Positions 31,579 through 43,455 of a stretch of 50,328 bases of DNA are shown piece by piece. This stretch comes from Nemertoderma westbladi (lineage: Eukaryota > Xenacoelomorpha > Nemertodermatida > Nemertodermatidae). The stretch covers positions 1 to 50,328 of the forward strand of contig JAUCBJ010002515.1 in NCBI GenBank assembly GCA_032718475.1. The letters are read 5' to 3'. Position 1 is the stretch's first letter, and every line of letters starts with the position of its first letter. The notes under the pieces were generated by a model, which saw only the letters and a list, made by a program, of their open reading frames with translations, ran no database searches and was not told the DNA's origin. Both the position numbers and the translations under genes were made by a program.

Positions 31579-34500
31579 TTACGTTATAGAGTCCCTAGAT
31601 ATTTGTCGGATTAGGGAAGTGGTCGTAGGAAGAGTATCTTGCCTTCCATAGTTTCCGGACAGTTTTCGGTCTCTTTCCAGTAAACATAAACGACCAGCTG
31701 GGCGATTGAGTTGTTGTGTTACTTTCTCCGCTCCCTTGGCCTGTCTAATCTCCGCCGGGGTAAGATGAGGAGGCCATTCTTCTTCTTCTTTACTTAAGAA
31801 GTCGGATCCACCTAACCAGCCTGGAGTATCTATTAGTTCTTGAGGAGTTGCTCCTCTGGAAACGATGTCGGCTGGATTAATCGTCCCAAGGCAATGTCTC
31901 CATTGATCTATATTGGAGTTAATATCGTCATTATCTGAGGAGTATGGTGTTCCCTCAGTTGGATCGTCTACATCACTGCTCTCCACTTCCCATTCCTTTA
32001 CTTGGTATACCTGTTGTTGAGGTAATCTCTCTTTGAGAGTTCTACGGGAAGGGCCAGTGAAGTACCAACCTACTCTAGTTCTTACCGCATAGGTTTGCAG
32101 TGGCTGCGGTTGAGCAGGCCGTTTCTCCAATGTCTCGAGCGCCTCATGCGCGTTTTGGCCGATGAGTATTTGCACTCCAGAATAATCTGTTTGGAATCGA
32201 GGTACCTTAAGATGTTGGATGCTCTCATCTTCGTCCCAATTATATAGGTCTGCTTGAGTAGTAGCGAAGTTCTTTATAGCCACCATTTTTACCGACCTGA
32301 TACCTTGTGATCCTGATTTATCCTGGGGAGTGGACAACACACCTACATAGTAATCTGCCGTTAGGGTAGATTTCCAAACCTGCATGATTCCTGACATATT
32401 CAATTTTGTCCGGAATTTGGGTTGTCCAGCAAAGATGTCTTCGGCTAATTCTTGATCTATGAATGTTCCTGTGCTGCCGGAGTCAAGGAGTGCATTCACT
32501 ATGTAACTGTGGTTTGGTCCGTGAACTCTTACTTGCACTACAGGAAATTCTCTGATTCCTACATTGGAAGTTGGAGTTTTCCAAGATGGTTGTTTGTCAA
32601 AAGTAGTTGGGGGAAACTCATTGGTGGTGTCTTTTTCGTAAGTAAGTGCTCGATACACCGCGGTATTGATTAGGTAACAGGATTCGTTGGCGTCGGAGAA
32701 TTCGTCAGTATAGAATCCTTCCATCTCAGATTCTTGATCAGTGTCATTTACATCACTGAATTGGACATGTAGTTCGGGCTCACTTACCTGACTCTGGTTG
32801 TTTCGTTCGAACTCACTGTGTAACAAGATGTGATGTTTCGCGCCACACTTTGCACACTTTACGTCGGAGTAACAGGTTCGCCGTTGGTGTCCTGATCTGA
32901 GGCAATTATAGCATAACCGCTTATTCCACAGGACTGTACGTCTGTCTACAAGGGATTTCTTTAGAAATTCAGCACACGCACTCAAACGGTGGGGCCCGTC
33001 GCACAGCGCACATTTTGGTTTGATGTTACTCACCTTACCTTGGGTAACGTTATGCACTCTCGTTCTTTCTTCGGGCTTTCTTCCGTGAATTCTCTTAGGA
33101 GACGTAGGAGGAGTTGTTGTTACCTGTTCTCTCCTGTCACTGGTTCGAGACTTGTATTTACTTACGTCTTTATAGGTCTTGTTGTCATAGTAAGATTTTG
33201 CTGTGTCTTTCCCGCTGTCCTCTTCTTGAGAAGCTTGGCTTTCGCCGTCGTCAGTATAACACACTGGTATTATCCTTCTCCTAGAAACGGGTTTCTCACT
33301 TACCTTATTTTCCGATGTTTTCTCTCTGGACTGCCTTATGAGTTGTAATTTTACTTCACTATCTAAGAAGGACATGAGATCAGCCATGGTAGGACTTCGT
33401 CGTTGTTGTTCATTCATGTACAACACTTTCTTGTCCCAGCGCGTACATACTCCACCCTTTGGTAAAGTAGAGACTACGGCTCCAATGACCATGGAACTCT
33501 GATATTCATGCGACTTACCTAACCAGTCCAGTTGTCTACAGATCTCTTGAATTTCATCGGAAAACTCTATAATCCCGCTACTAAGGAAGTGTCGGGGGGC
33601 TACTAATTTTGCATACAAATACTTAGCTATGTTATCCTTGTTACCATACCTGATGTTTAATGTATCCCAAACTTGTCTTAATCCATCTGGATGTCCAATA
33701 AACTTTAACGCCATTAACTTGGGAGGTCCTTCCAAGCACTTGATGAGGAATCTAAGTTTCTCTCCGTTAGATAGTACAGAGTTCTGTATGCTATCTTTGT
33801 AATATTCGTTGAAAGGTAACCATTTCATCTCATCTCCATTGAATTTGACGATCTCTCCCACTTTGACCGCTTGGCGGGCTTCTGTTCTAGCCATCTGACG
33901 CGTAAAGCTTTCTTGGGCCATCGTGTTATTTAATATCGAATTATCGGTATATAAATTTCTCGGATCATTATCAGGTCTATAGGGAATATCATTAATAACA
34001 GGTCTATAATCACCCTTAATAGGGTTTGCTATAGGAGTTTCTACTTCACTAGCAGTATAGATGCGTGTAGGCTCCACACCTTGCGCATGTAATACTTCAG
34101 ACCTAACAGGTTGACACAATGTTACAGGGGGTATTGGTATGCCCTTTTGTATATTGACTAATTTGTCGCGTTCTAGCGCGATACTTTGCTGCACTTCTTG
34201 CAACTCTGCTCTACCTTCCCTCACTGTTCCCTTAAGTTGGTGGACAGTCTCCTGCATCTGTCCTAGCAGGAGATTCATCCCCCGCCGTCCCTCTTCCACC
34301 CACTCAACCGCCGAAGCGGGAGTCGCCAACATAGTAGCGGGCTGACGCGGGACGACGGGAGACAAATTTTTGATTTCTCTCTCTGCTATCTGGACAGGGA
34401 TATTCTCTTGGACTGCTCCACCGGGTACAGGCAATGTAGTACTATGTAAAGGGAATTTAGAGTTAAGCTCTGGAAGTACAGGGGTCTCTAACACAGAAGT

Positions 34501-36204
34501 GACTTTGGGAACGACAGGCCTAATTATCTCAGGCTCATCAACTATTGTAGAGAGTCTTTGGACCTTAATACTTTGGGCTGTAGGTTCTATACTACTCAAG
34601 TCTGTGCTAGCTAGCTGTCTTCTAACAGCTGGGGGCAAATCAGGCAATTTGCGACGGTAAGATGTTTTTCTACGCCTACTTAGATGAGATCTATTTCCTC
34701 CGCCTTCAGGATCAGTAGTCTCGCCTTCCTCCGAGGACGTGTATCCCTGGCGCTTGGGAGTAGATTTTCTCATCATCTGCATTTGATTAGCAGTAAACTG
34801 TTTATTTATGCTATCTTGCGCCTCTTGCAGATTTTCCAACTCTAGTTGGATAGTCTCCTCAGACGCTCTCCGTTCTGCTTCTGCCACTGTTGCTTTTCTT
34901 TCGGCTTCCGCCGCTTTTCTTTCTGCTTCTGCTTCTGCCGCTTTTGCTTTTCTTTCGGCTTCTGCTTCTGCCGCTTTTGCTTTTCTTTCGGCTTCTGCTT
35001 CTTTTCTTTCTGCTTCTGCTTCCGCCGCCGCTGCTGCTGCTACCTTCCTTTTCTCTATCCGTTCTTTCTTTACTTGATCTTCTCGGACTCTAGTGAGGCG
35101 GAGTTGTTCATCACATTCAGCTTGGTTTGCAGCTAACATTTCGGCATCGATTGAGTCCAACACAAGCTTGGTTCCTTCACTATTAGGGGAAAGCCCAGAC
35201 AGCCGTCTCCTCAACTCTTCGTCTCCTAGGAATCGCTGATAGTCGGACAAATAAATGTCGATAGCGTCTCTAGTTCGCGGTTTCTCGGCGGTCTCTTTGC
35301 TTTCCGCTTGAGAAATTGGTTCTTCATAGGTTGATCTCTCAGCTAGCTGGGATTTCCACTGGGCCGTTTCCTGTACTTTGAGACCTACCCGATGTAACCA
35401 AGTTTTGACAGCAACCTGCAGCGACGTGTCCTGTCTTCTTTTGGAAGTTTCCTCAAAGGCTGAGAGGATTAGTCGAATGCGTAGGGTTCTTTCGCGTACT
35501 TGGTATAGCAGCTCTTCCTGCTCTTGAGGTCCTTGGGGTTGTCAAAACAGTTGTTCTTCTAATCGCTCTAAAGAGCCGAAGAACCCTTGCACATATCCTG
35601 CTGCCGACCTCTTCCAAACAGCTGGATCCATCGTATCTTTAGCCACTCCCATCCTATGTATATCTTCCCAAGTAGCCTCGGACAGATCTAACGGGAGTTC
35701 GGGTCCGGGAAAGTTCCATTGTGACTCGACAATAGACATCAATTCCTCCCTGGCGTATCCCGCGTAATTATCTTGGGTCGCTCGCTTATTTCTCGCCCAA
35801 TCAGCTTGATGTTCCTCCACCGCAATCAATATAGTAGTTAGCACTGCGGCAGGAAGGGTGAGAAGGGGGTCCGAGTAGGCTGTAGCCGCCATCTGCACTC
35901 CGCGTTCGGGGGTCAGCTCGACAGTATCCGAACTACTGGAGCTATCTGATCGCTGGGAACAAGTTTCTTGACTAGGCTGTTGCTGCTGTGGGACAGCTGC
36001 TTCCTGGTTCCGTTTGACTTGGGCTCGAGTACCTATGATGGACCTATGGTGGATTAGCTTAGGGTCTGATACTACTGGAGGGGTGACCTTTCTTGCAGTA
36101 GGAGGTGAACTGAACTCCTTTCTTAATCGCTCTACACTCCTATCTGTGTCACAGATAGTTGTATCGATTAGACTGTCTGACAGGTTTTGCTGAGTGTCAG
36201 ACAT
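31579..36204 (-). pseudogene. BEL/Pao gag-protease frame, reverse transcriptase deleted, one TGA
   Basis: The ATG at 36204 opens a Ser/Gln-rich N-terminal part of 220 codons. It is interrupted by one TGA (35542-35544), and the same frame then continues to 31579. In order: an Ala/Glu/Lys coiled coil (about 34850-35090); a gag domain of the DUF1759 type (about 33340-33870, with FNGDEMKWLPFNEYY); two zinc knuckles (CALCDGPHRLSAC, then CYNCLRSGHQRRTC plus CAKCGAKHH, 32825-33010); and a DUF1758-type aspartic protease with the catalytic LLDSGSTGTFID (near 32455-32500), ending at TRVGWYFTG. About 50 codons later it jumps to NPADIVSRG and GWLGGSDFL, which in BEL/Pao proteins follow RNase H. The polymerase between them is gone, with the frame preserved. 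Gag would form particles, and the protease would process them. Confidence 0.85.
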
Positions 36205-38475
36205 GTTTAGCTTTACAGTTGAATGTCTACTGCTATAGTTTCAGTTAAAGCAAGTCTAGTAATTCAGTATAACCGTTGGCCTAGTACCGTTAATTTATTA
36301 CAGTATTAGAATACCGGTATATACTTATAGTATGTATAAGTATTGTAAACTAGGTTTGTCACAGAGTACCGGTATATAAATTTAGCACAAATATATATAA
36401 ATATATAATAGGCCTATCGTGAATACCGGTATACAGCTTACACTGATAGTATATAAGTATAATTATGAACTAGAATTAATTACAGAGTACCGGTATGATT
36501 TCAGCTCAAATTTATAGAAATAAATATAATAAGCCTATGGTAAATACCGGTATGTCAATTATTTTAGTATAATTGAATTTCTGAATATTTTAGGGTTACT
36601 TGGTTACTTCAACCTACTTTATTACCGTTATTTAAGCAGTAGTCCAACTGATATTGAGACCTAGTTGTTGTATGGCAGGCCTACTATTTATAAATCGTTT
36701 GAGTTGATTTATAATAGATATATACCCGTTTAAAAGGGTTTTGTCAATATTTGAAATAAATGTTATTATTTCTGGGGGTCACTACACAGAAGCTGTGCGC
36801 TTTCAGTAAAGTGCTATTTATGGGACACTAAAACTGATAATTCTAATTTACCTAAGTTACTTAATACTACAAATTACTTACGATATGGGTGAGATTAAAT
36901 CTCTTATTAAACACAACAAAAATATTACGTACGAATTTTTAGGGTAATTTTACAGGGAACTACAAACCAGTCTAACAAAGGGTTAGAATTCTGGTTATTA
37001 CAACTGACAGGGTACTACGGTATTTGAAAATAATAAGTAGTAGTAAATATACTGTACTGTCCAGATAGGAAAATACCACCGCCTGACGACCTATAACCGT
37101 ATCGCTATAGGTACTACGTTATGTATCACGGATTGTTCCTACCCAGAAGTTAATAGAGCTAACGAATGTGCCTATCAATCACTTTACAACACAAATATAC
37201 TGCCTACACACTAATTACTTCGGAAAGCACTGTACACTAAACCCTAAATTAGGTACAAGTACCGGTACAACAAATAATCAGTAGTTAAATATACTTGAAC
37301 AGTTAAAAGAACCACGGCATCTGCTGGAGTGACCAGGGCACAATGTCACCAGTCTTGTCCTACGCCAAGCAGCCCGTGTAGTACCGGGGTTAATTTAACT
37401 ATAACGGTATGTATAACAAGCACAATTACTGTAGGAATAAACTTGGGGACATGAATGTTGCGAATAATCGCATAAACTCTGAATAATAAATATTACGCTA
37501 CCCGTACAGAATACTCAAACAAAATACAAACCAAACGCTGGCAGACTACCACCAAGCCTAAATAAACTACCGTACGTGTAGATTCTGAAATGGTTAGTTA
37601 GTATGCGTTCTAACACGGTAGTACGACTTATTCTTTAAGAGGGGATTGACCTTACAGCATATGGCTGCCCCAACTTACTAACAGCACTTTATCAGACAAA
37701 CTCCACACACACAGCAATCTCTTCAGACCTAATAATAGCTAGACAACAATCCAGCCTACAAAATATCTGAGTAATAACTATTACGGTACCTGAACAGACC
37801 ACACAAACAAACACAGGCTAAAACACTGGCAGACTACGATCAAGCCTAAATAAACTACAGTATATGCAGATTCTGAAATAGTTAGTTAGTATGCGTTCTA
37901 ACACGGTAGTACGACTTATTCTTTAAGAGGGGATTGACCTTACAGCATGGCTGCCCCAACTTACTAACGGCACTTTATCAGACAAACTCTACACACGCCG
38001 TAATCTCTCCAAACCCAACAACAGTCAGACAGCAGTTCAGCCTACAATTATCTGAACAATCTGAGCAGGGTCACACGCCTTCTGCTCAATATTAGCCTAC
38101 TAGTAAATAAAACCGACAGAAATAAGTAGAATCTCAAATAAAAATCAGGGCGGCCGTTCCCTGATTAAGTACCAAGACCTACCGGTATACAATAATCAAA
38201 ATCGAATAATACTAATGTACTTATACAGCAGTACCGGTTAGGACAGTTGGGCCTACAGACCTACAGAAGTACCGGTTCTGGCAGTTGGACCTACGGACCT
38301 ACAGCAGTACCGGTTCTGGCAGTTGGGCCTACTGACCTACAGAAGTACCGGTTCCTACGGTATCTTGCAACCTTATTGCCTACTGCAATAAGACTATAAA
38401 CTGTTATTGTTCTTACCAGAACAATATTAAACTGTATTTAATGCCTACACTGCAATACGAATATAAACTGTTATT
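36205..38475. other. Leader of the BEL-like element, rich in short tandem duplications
   Basis: No coding frame is present. Three repeat blocks occur. At 36311-36555, two copies of about 117 bp each start ATACCGGTAT. At 37470-38050, two copies with a 288-bp period share the long core around GGTAGTACGACTTATTCTTT. At 38230-38350, a 38-bp unit is built on AGTACCGGTTCTGGCAGTTG (starts 38230, 38268, 38306, 38344). ACCGGT is conspicuously frequent. Confidence 0.75.
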
Positions 38476-39675
38476 GTTCGCGCTTTTGAAGACCTTTAGC
38501 AGTTTAACCTGCCAAAATTTATATGTCTTTTAGTTAATTAAAACACCTTTAGCATACGACAATATTTTATGCTAATAAACAAAACATTACCCGAAGTCAG
38601 CCCATGCGCGATCATTCACCCGATGGATCTACACCCGGGAGGCTGAATTCGGCTGCTTAAATTTTATTATTGCAGTGTAAGGTTGCAGTGTAAACTTACT
38701 GTATTATTCGATTGATCGTTATTAATTAATTTCTGACAGATATTATTGGCTTTCGGGAAATATTAACAGTTCCTTTAGGACGTGGCGCTCTATCTATTTA
38801 AACAGAACTAGGACTTATACTAAACGCAACGATACTGCTTATGATTAAAGTATAAGGCGCATTCTTTAGGAAATGCTTTGTTACCAATCACAATCATGCA
38901 CACTATTCTGCCGACCGTCAGTAAATTTGATCACACATAAAGAGAGCAGCAATTGACTCATGTAGGGTCTGCTAAATAACATTAGATTCAATACACACCA
39001 CATTAATATAAATCGCAATTGTTATATATAGCCCGTCTCTCTAACCTGTAGTGTATCAAGAAAATTGGGAATTTTGGGTGATTTATCCGTATTCTCCAAA
39101 GAGCAATATTTCCATCAACAAATAGATACAATTAATAACTGACGGTAAATAACAGTACAAACAATATGATTAATAGTGAGTTAATTAGATCAGATAAGTC
39201 GATTGAGTTAGTTGATTAGATAACAGTTTATACTTTCGATAATTTAAGCAGTTTTACTAGAGTTCTTCCCAAAAAGCCGGTGTTATGGCGAAAATGGGAA
39301 CACAACAACAGAATCATATAAAATCATATGACTACTTGACTATACGAGGATACCAACTACCCTTATTCCCCGAAGCTCCCGTCCAACACAGAGGATGAGC
39401 AGTGAGATAGGAAATTCAGTTCAGTAGCTCTGGGATAGGTCGAAATCAACGCCCACTCAAATTCTATTGGCCGATACGGACAGCAGGGCTTAGGCAACCT
39501 CCCTAGGCTGGTTGGCCGATTAAACTGAGCCCAGATACCTCCGTACAGCACATCAGCCAATAAGCTGGTAGCTTGCACTATTTTACCTATAGCTCCCTTT
39601 TAGAGTATTCTAGCGACCGGGGGGGAACTGGCCAGCAAAGGCAAACGTATCAGTTATCCCACAAAAGCTTTTACA
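38476..39675 (-). repeat. Right terminal repeat (5' LTR of the minus-strand element)
   Basis: It begins TGTTCGCGCTTTTGAAG and ends GCTTTTACA on the plus strand, parallel to 27335-28606. TATATATA lies at 39023-39030 in the conserved part. The segment from about 39100 to 39590, which would be most of U3, is unlike the left repeat. Adjacent minus-strand sequence after 38476 does not start with TGG, so no standard primer-binding site is visible. Confidence 0.7.
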
Positions 39676-39695
39676 AACATAGTATATACTATGTT
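39676..39695. repeat. Perfect 20-bp AT palindrome
   Basis: AACATAGTATATACTATGTT reads the same on both strands and directly abuts the right terminal repeat. Confidence 0.9.
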
Positions 39696-39711
39696 CTAGA
39701 AGTCCTTGTAT

Positions 39712-40252
39712 GTACATACTGTACTTGTGTGTAAAGTAGGCCTACAGTAGCACTTTACACTGTGATGATTCGAGTGCTTGGTTACACGAACGAAGGCAGT
39801 GAGTGAAAATAAAGCCACGAGGATCAGAACACTGTAAAGTACTTTGTAACAAGTATGTATGTAGTTTTACTCCTAAATTGTAACATTACGAAATGATTGT
39901 ACATATATTATAAGTGATAGAAACCGCACAAATTAAATTAGTTGCGTATAAAATAAATGTAAAAATGACATAAATTATGTTATAAAAAAAGTTAGGTTAT
40001 ATTTATGGTGGCGTTTGGAGCCATGTTAATAGTTTATTGCTACTTGTTATTAATAGCCATACCGCCTACCGGTAGGTAATGCAGTAGGCCTATCTGGCTG
40101 TCAGGTAATTAATATTAAATGCCACCTATTGTTTATGTGGTACCCATGACTGGGTAACTTTACAGTCCGGACATTACATAACCAATACAATACTGTAATG
40201 TCCTCTAAAGTTGTAAAGTGCAAAATAAGAACTCGCTGTTAATACTAACGGC
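39712..40252. repeat. Dispersed repeat with hairpin end, copy 2 (inverted)
   Basis: Reverse complement of 24622-25203, with the same hairpin-forming end now at the left (CACTTTACACTGTGATGATT against AACACTGTAAAGTACTT). It stands 36 bp outside the right LTR, while copy 1 stands 2.1 kb outside the left one, so the pair brackets the BEL-like element in inverted orientation. Confidence 0.75.
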
Positions 40253-40319
40253 GTTGAGTAATGTGACAATTTTGGCATAAAATAAATAACAAAGGGATCC
40301 ACTCTGAACCCTCTAATCC

Positions 40320-40860
40320 TCAGCAAATGAAGTTATCCAACTGTTCTTCTCCTTCCCTTTTAGAGAATGGTACCGGTAGAGTTTGTATCCCAATAATGTT
40401 GGCAGCCGCACCACTGTCTGGGAATGCGCATGGCATCAAACCCAAAGTTTTAACAGTCTGGGCATCATTGAGCTCTACATGGATGAGCCGGAGTGCCTTG
40501 CCTATATTGCGTGCGGGTATGTGACGCTGCCGACAATGTGGTTGATGTGTCATGATTTCGGAGACATGCCATTTGACATCCGGAAGGATTGCAAGGAGGC
40601 CCCCTGTGTAGAGGATAGAGAGTCTACTGTATATATGGGTTCTCGTGGGAGATGGAGTTGGACTTCCCGTGGTGTTTAGGCTTGGACCGGCAGACGGTAT
40701 GGAAGTGTACTTCCTTCACACACAAGCTACACTTGGTGTTCCTGGTGGGGCATTGCCAATTCCCAGCCATATTTTGGTGCCACATTTTTTATACGGATTT
40801 TCTAAGTTGGTCGGTTGTTGCTTATCAGACTTGTGATTTCCATTTGCAGAAGTTCGAGTG
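40320..40860 (-). pseudogene. Ty3/gypsy-like nucleocapsid-protease remnant
   Basis: On the minus strand, a zinc-knuckle-like NWQCPTRNTKCSLC and then VHFHTVCRSKPK can be read at about 40690-40760. After stops and shifts, the sequence continues to a retropepsin-like segment with CAFPDSGAAANIIG at about 40375-40420. The order and spacing of a gag knuckle before a DSG protease site fit metazoan Ty3/gypsy elements. Several stops and frame changes show it is dead. No reverse transcriptase lies downstream. It is not the BEL family, whose protease reads LLDSGSTG. Confidence 0.5.
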
Positions 40861-41890
40861 TACCCAGTTATACTGTAACCATATATTACCTTTGTGATGG
40901 GTCGTCTGAGCGATCCGCATACAGCCAGCCGTCCAAAGTACAGACTGTGGGTGAATGTTGAGTAATACTGTTGTCATCTCAGTGCACACAGTAATTTATG
41001 ACCAGAATCTCATGTTTCTCTCTGAGCTGCATTAAGAACCACTTACAGTATACTGTAATTCGTCCCGTTTTATCTCTTCCTGTCCTTTCTTTACTTTTCA
41101 TTTCGTAACATATTCACCAGTGTCGAAAGTGAGATTCTTCCTCCTGAAGTTCCGTATAACGGGTGGTCTTGTATTTCTCTCGACAACGTCCTGAATCCTC
41201 TGATGATGGTATGTGGTGTAGCACCTGTCGTACGGCTAGTATTTAACACCTTTATGAGTGGTTTTGACTGCTCGTTTCAGCATAATTATCAGAAAACGGC
41301 TCCTTTTGTATTCAATCAATTATAATATACAGTAGTTCTTAAATTAAATATCTTAAACCGATTAAAGATTCTAGTCGAATGGGATATGGCCTTTCCTTAA
41401 TATACGTTTCCAAATTTTTTTATATAAAATTATAGGTACCCTAATAACTAATTGTCCCCGATGTCCAAACATGCAATATTATTCGCAACTAACGCAGTGT
41501 GAATGGGCGGTATCATACCTTTTGTGCCGTTAACCGCACAAAGTCCAACCGCTCTAGTTGTTAAGCAATACCCATCAAACTCCATCATAACCTTACCCAC
41601 ATACTAGCGATAATTACAAACTGATACAGTAATGTTATTAATCTTTGGTTTGGTTACATTAGTTTAGCTATTACTACTTAATAAGTACAGTACAGTATGT
41701 AGTTTAAGCCTATTAGCATTAACAGTTGTAGTAAAGTTAATTAATACCTACGCCATAAGCTAACACATAAAAAACAAACAATGCTTCTAATCCCAGTTAC
41801 AGACAAACACTGTTCTAGAATAATGCCTTTGGTTTCTCCGTAAACTATCGAATATAATAAAGTTTCAATTTTATATGATAAATTTTGTAT
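40861..41890. other. Spacer, nothing recognised
   Basis: No coding frame or RNA gene is visible. Decayed sequence upstream of the Ty3/gypsy remnant may be part of its gag, but I cannot read it. Confidence 0.35.
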
Positions 41891-43455
41891 GGTATGTAAC
41901 TTACAGGTATGTAACTCGGTACTTACACACTTACAGGTATGTAACTCGGTACTTACACACTTACAGGTATGTAACTCGGTACTTACACACTTACAGGTAT
42001 GTAACTCGGTTCTTACACACTTACAGGTGTAACTCGGTTCTTACACACTTACAGGTATGTAACTCGGTACTTACACACTTACAGGTATGTAACTCGGTAC
42101 TTACACACTTACAGGTATGTAACTCGGTACTTACACACTTACAGATATGTAACTCGGTTCTTACACACTTACAGGTGTAACTCGGTTCTTACACACTTAC
42201 AGGTATGTAACGCGGTTCTTGCACACTTACAGGTATGTAACTCGGTACTTACACACTTACAGGTATTTAACTCGGTACTTACACACTTACAGGTATGTAA
42301 CTCGGTTCTTACACACTTACAGGTGTAACTCGGTTCTTACACACTTACAGGTATGTAACTCGGTACTTACACACTTACAGGTATGTAACGCGGTTCTTAC
42401 ACACTTACAGGTATGTAACTCGGTACTTACACACTTACAGGTATGTAACGCGGTTCTTACACACTTACAGGTGTAACTCGGTTCTTACACACTTACAGGT
42501 ATGTAACGCGGTTCTTGCACACTTACAGGTATGTAACTCGGTACTTACACACATACAGGTATGTAACTCGGTTCTTACACACTTACAGGTGTAACTCGGT
42601 TCTTACACACTTACAGGTATGTAACTCGGTACTTACACACTTACAGGTATGTAACGCGGTTCTTACACACTTACAGGTATGTAACGCGGTTCTTACACAC
42701 TTACAGGTGTAACTCGGTTCTTACACACTTACAGGTATGTAACTCGGACTTTACACACTTACAGGTATGTAACTCGGTTCTTGCACACTTACAGGTATGT
42801 AACTCGGTACTTACACACTTACAGGTATGTAACTCGGTACTTACACACTTACAGGTATGTAACTCGGTTCTTGCACACTTACATGTATGTAACTCGGTAC
42901 TTACACACTTACAGGTATGTAACTCGGTACTTGCACACTTACAGGTATTTAACTCGGTACTTACACACTTACAGGTATGTAACTCGGTACTTACACACTT
43001 ACAGGTATGTAACTCGGTTCTTACACACTTACAGGTGTAACTCGGTTCTTACACACTTACAGGTATGTAACTCGGTACTTACACACTTACAGGTATGTAA
43101 CTCGGTACTTACACACTTACAGGTGTAACTCGGTTCTTACACACTTACAGGTGTAACTCGGTTCTTACACACTTACAGGTATGTAACTCGGTTCTTACAC
43201 ACTTACAGGTGTAACTCGGTTCTTACACACTTACAGGTATGTAACTCGGTTCTTACACACTTACAGGTATGTAACTCGGTTCTTACACACTTACAGGTGT
43301 AACTCGGTTCTTACACACTTACAGGTGTAACTCGGTTCTTACACACTTACAGGTATGTAACTCGGTACTTACACACTTACCGGTATGTAACTCGGTTCTT
43401 ACATACTTACAGGTATGTAACTCGGTTCATGCACACTTACAGGTATGTGACTCGG
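41891..43455. repeat. Minisatellite, 30/28-bp unit, about 52 copies
   Basis: The unit is ACAGGTATGTAACTCGGTACTTACACACTT (30 bp). A common 28-bp variant, ACAGGTGTAACTCGGTTCTT and so on, lacks AT. Variants CGCGG, TTGCAC and TATTTAA recur in blocks, showing higher-order duplication. Long plus-strand open frames through it arise only from the repeat and encode no plausible protein. Confidence 0.95.

Larger units (their letters stand above)
27335..39675 (-). mobile_element. Non-autonomous BEL/Pao-like LTR retrotransposon with an extra ORF
   Basis: Two direct repeats (27335-28606 and 38476-39675) with TGT...ACA ends enclose a 9.9-kb interior. Read on the minus strand the order is: right repeat, 2.3-kb leader, gag-protease frame (36204-31579), about 1.4 kb non-coding with a tandem duplication, a third frame (29953-28665), left repeat. 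Reverse transcriptase, most of RNase H and integrase are missing, so any movement would need enzymes from elsewhere. The outer flanking bases (CTGGT and AACAT) are not a match, and the repeats differ strongly in the part that would be U3. The two ends may therefore come from different subfamilies or a recombined insertion. I see no convincing primer-binding site. Confidence 0.7.

Noticed and set aside
34808-35136. Plus-strand frames rich in Phe, Leu and Cys
   Set aside because: They are antisense shadows of the Ala/Glu/Lys coiled coil in the gag frame.
27330-39680. Target-site duplication around the BEL-like element
   Set aside because: The flanking five bases, CTGGT and AACAT, do not match.
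41875-43128. Several open frames of 65-115 codons on the plus strand
   Set aside because: They are translations of the 30-bp minisatellite in shifting frames and begin and end with unit variants.
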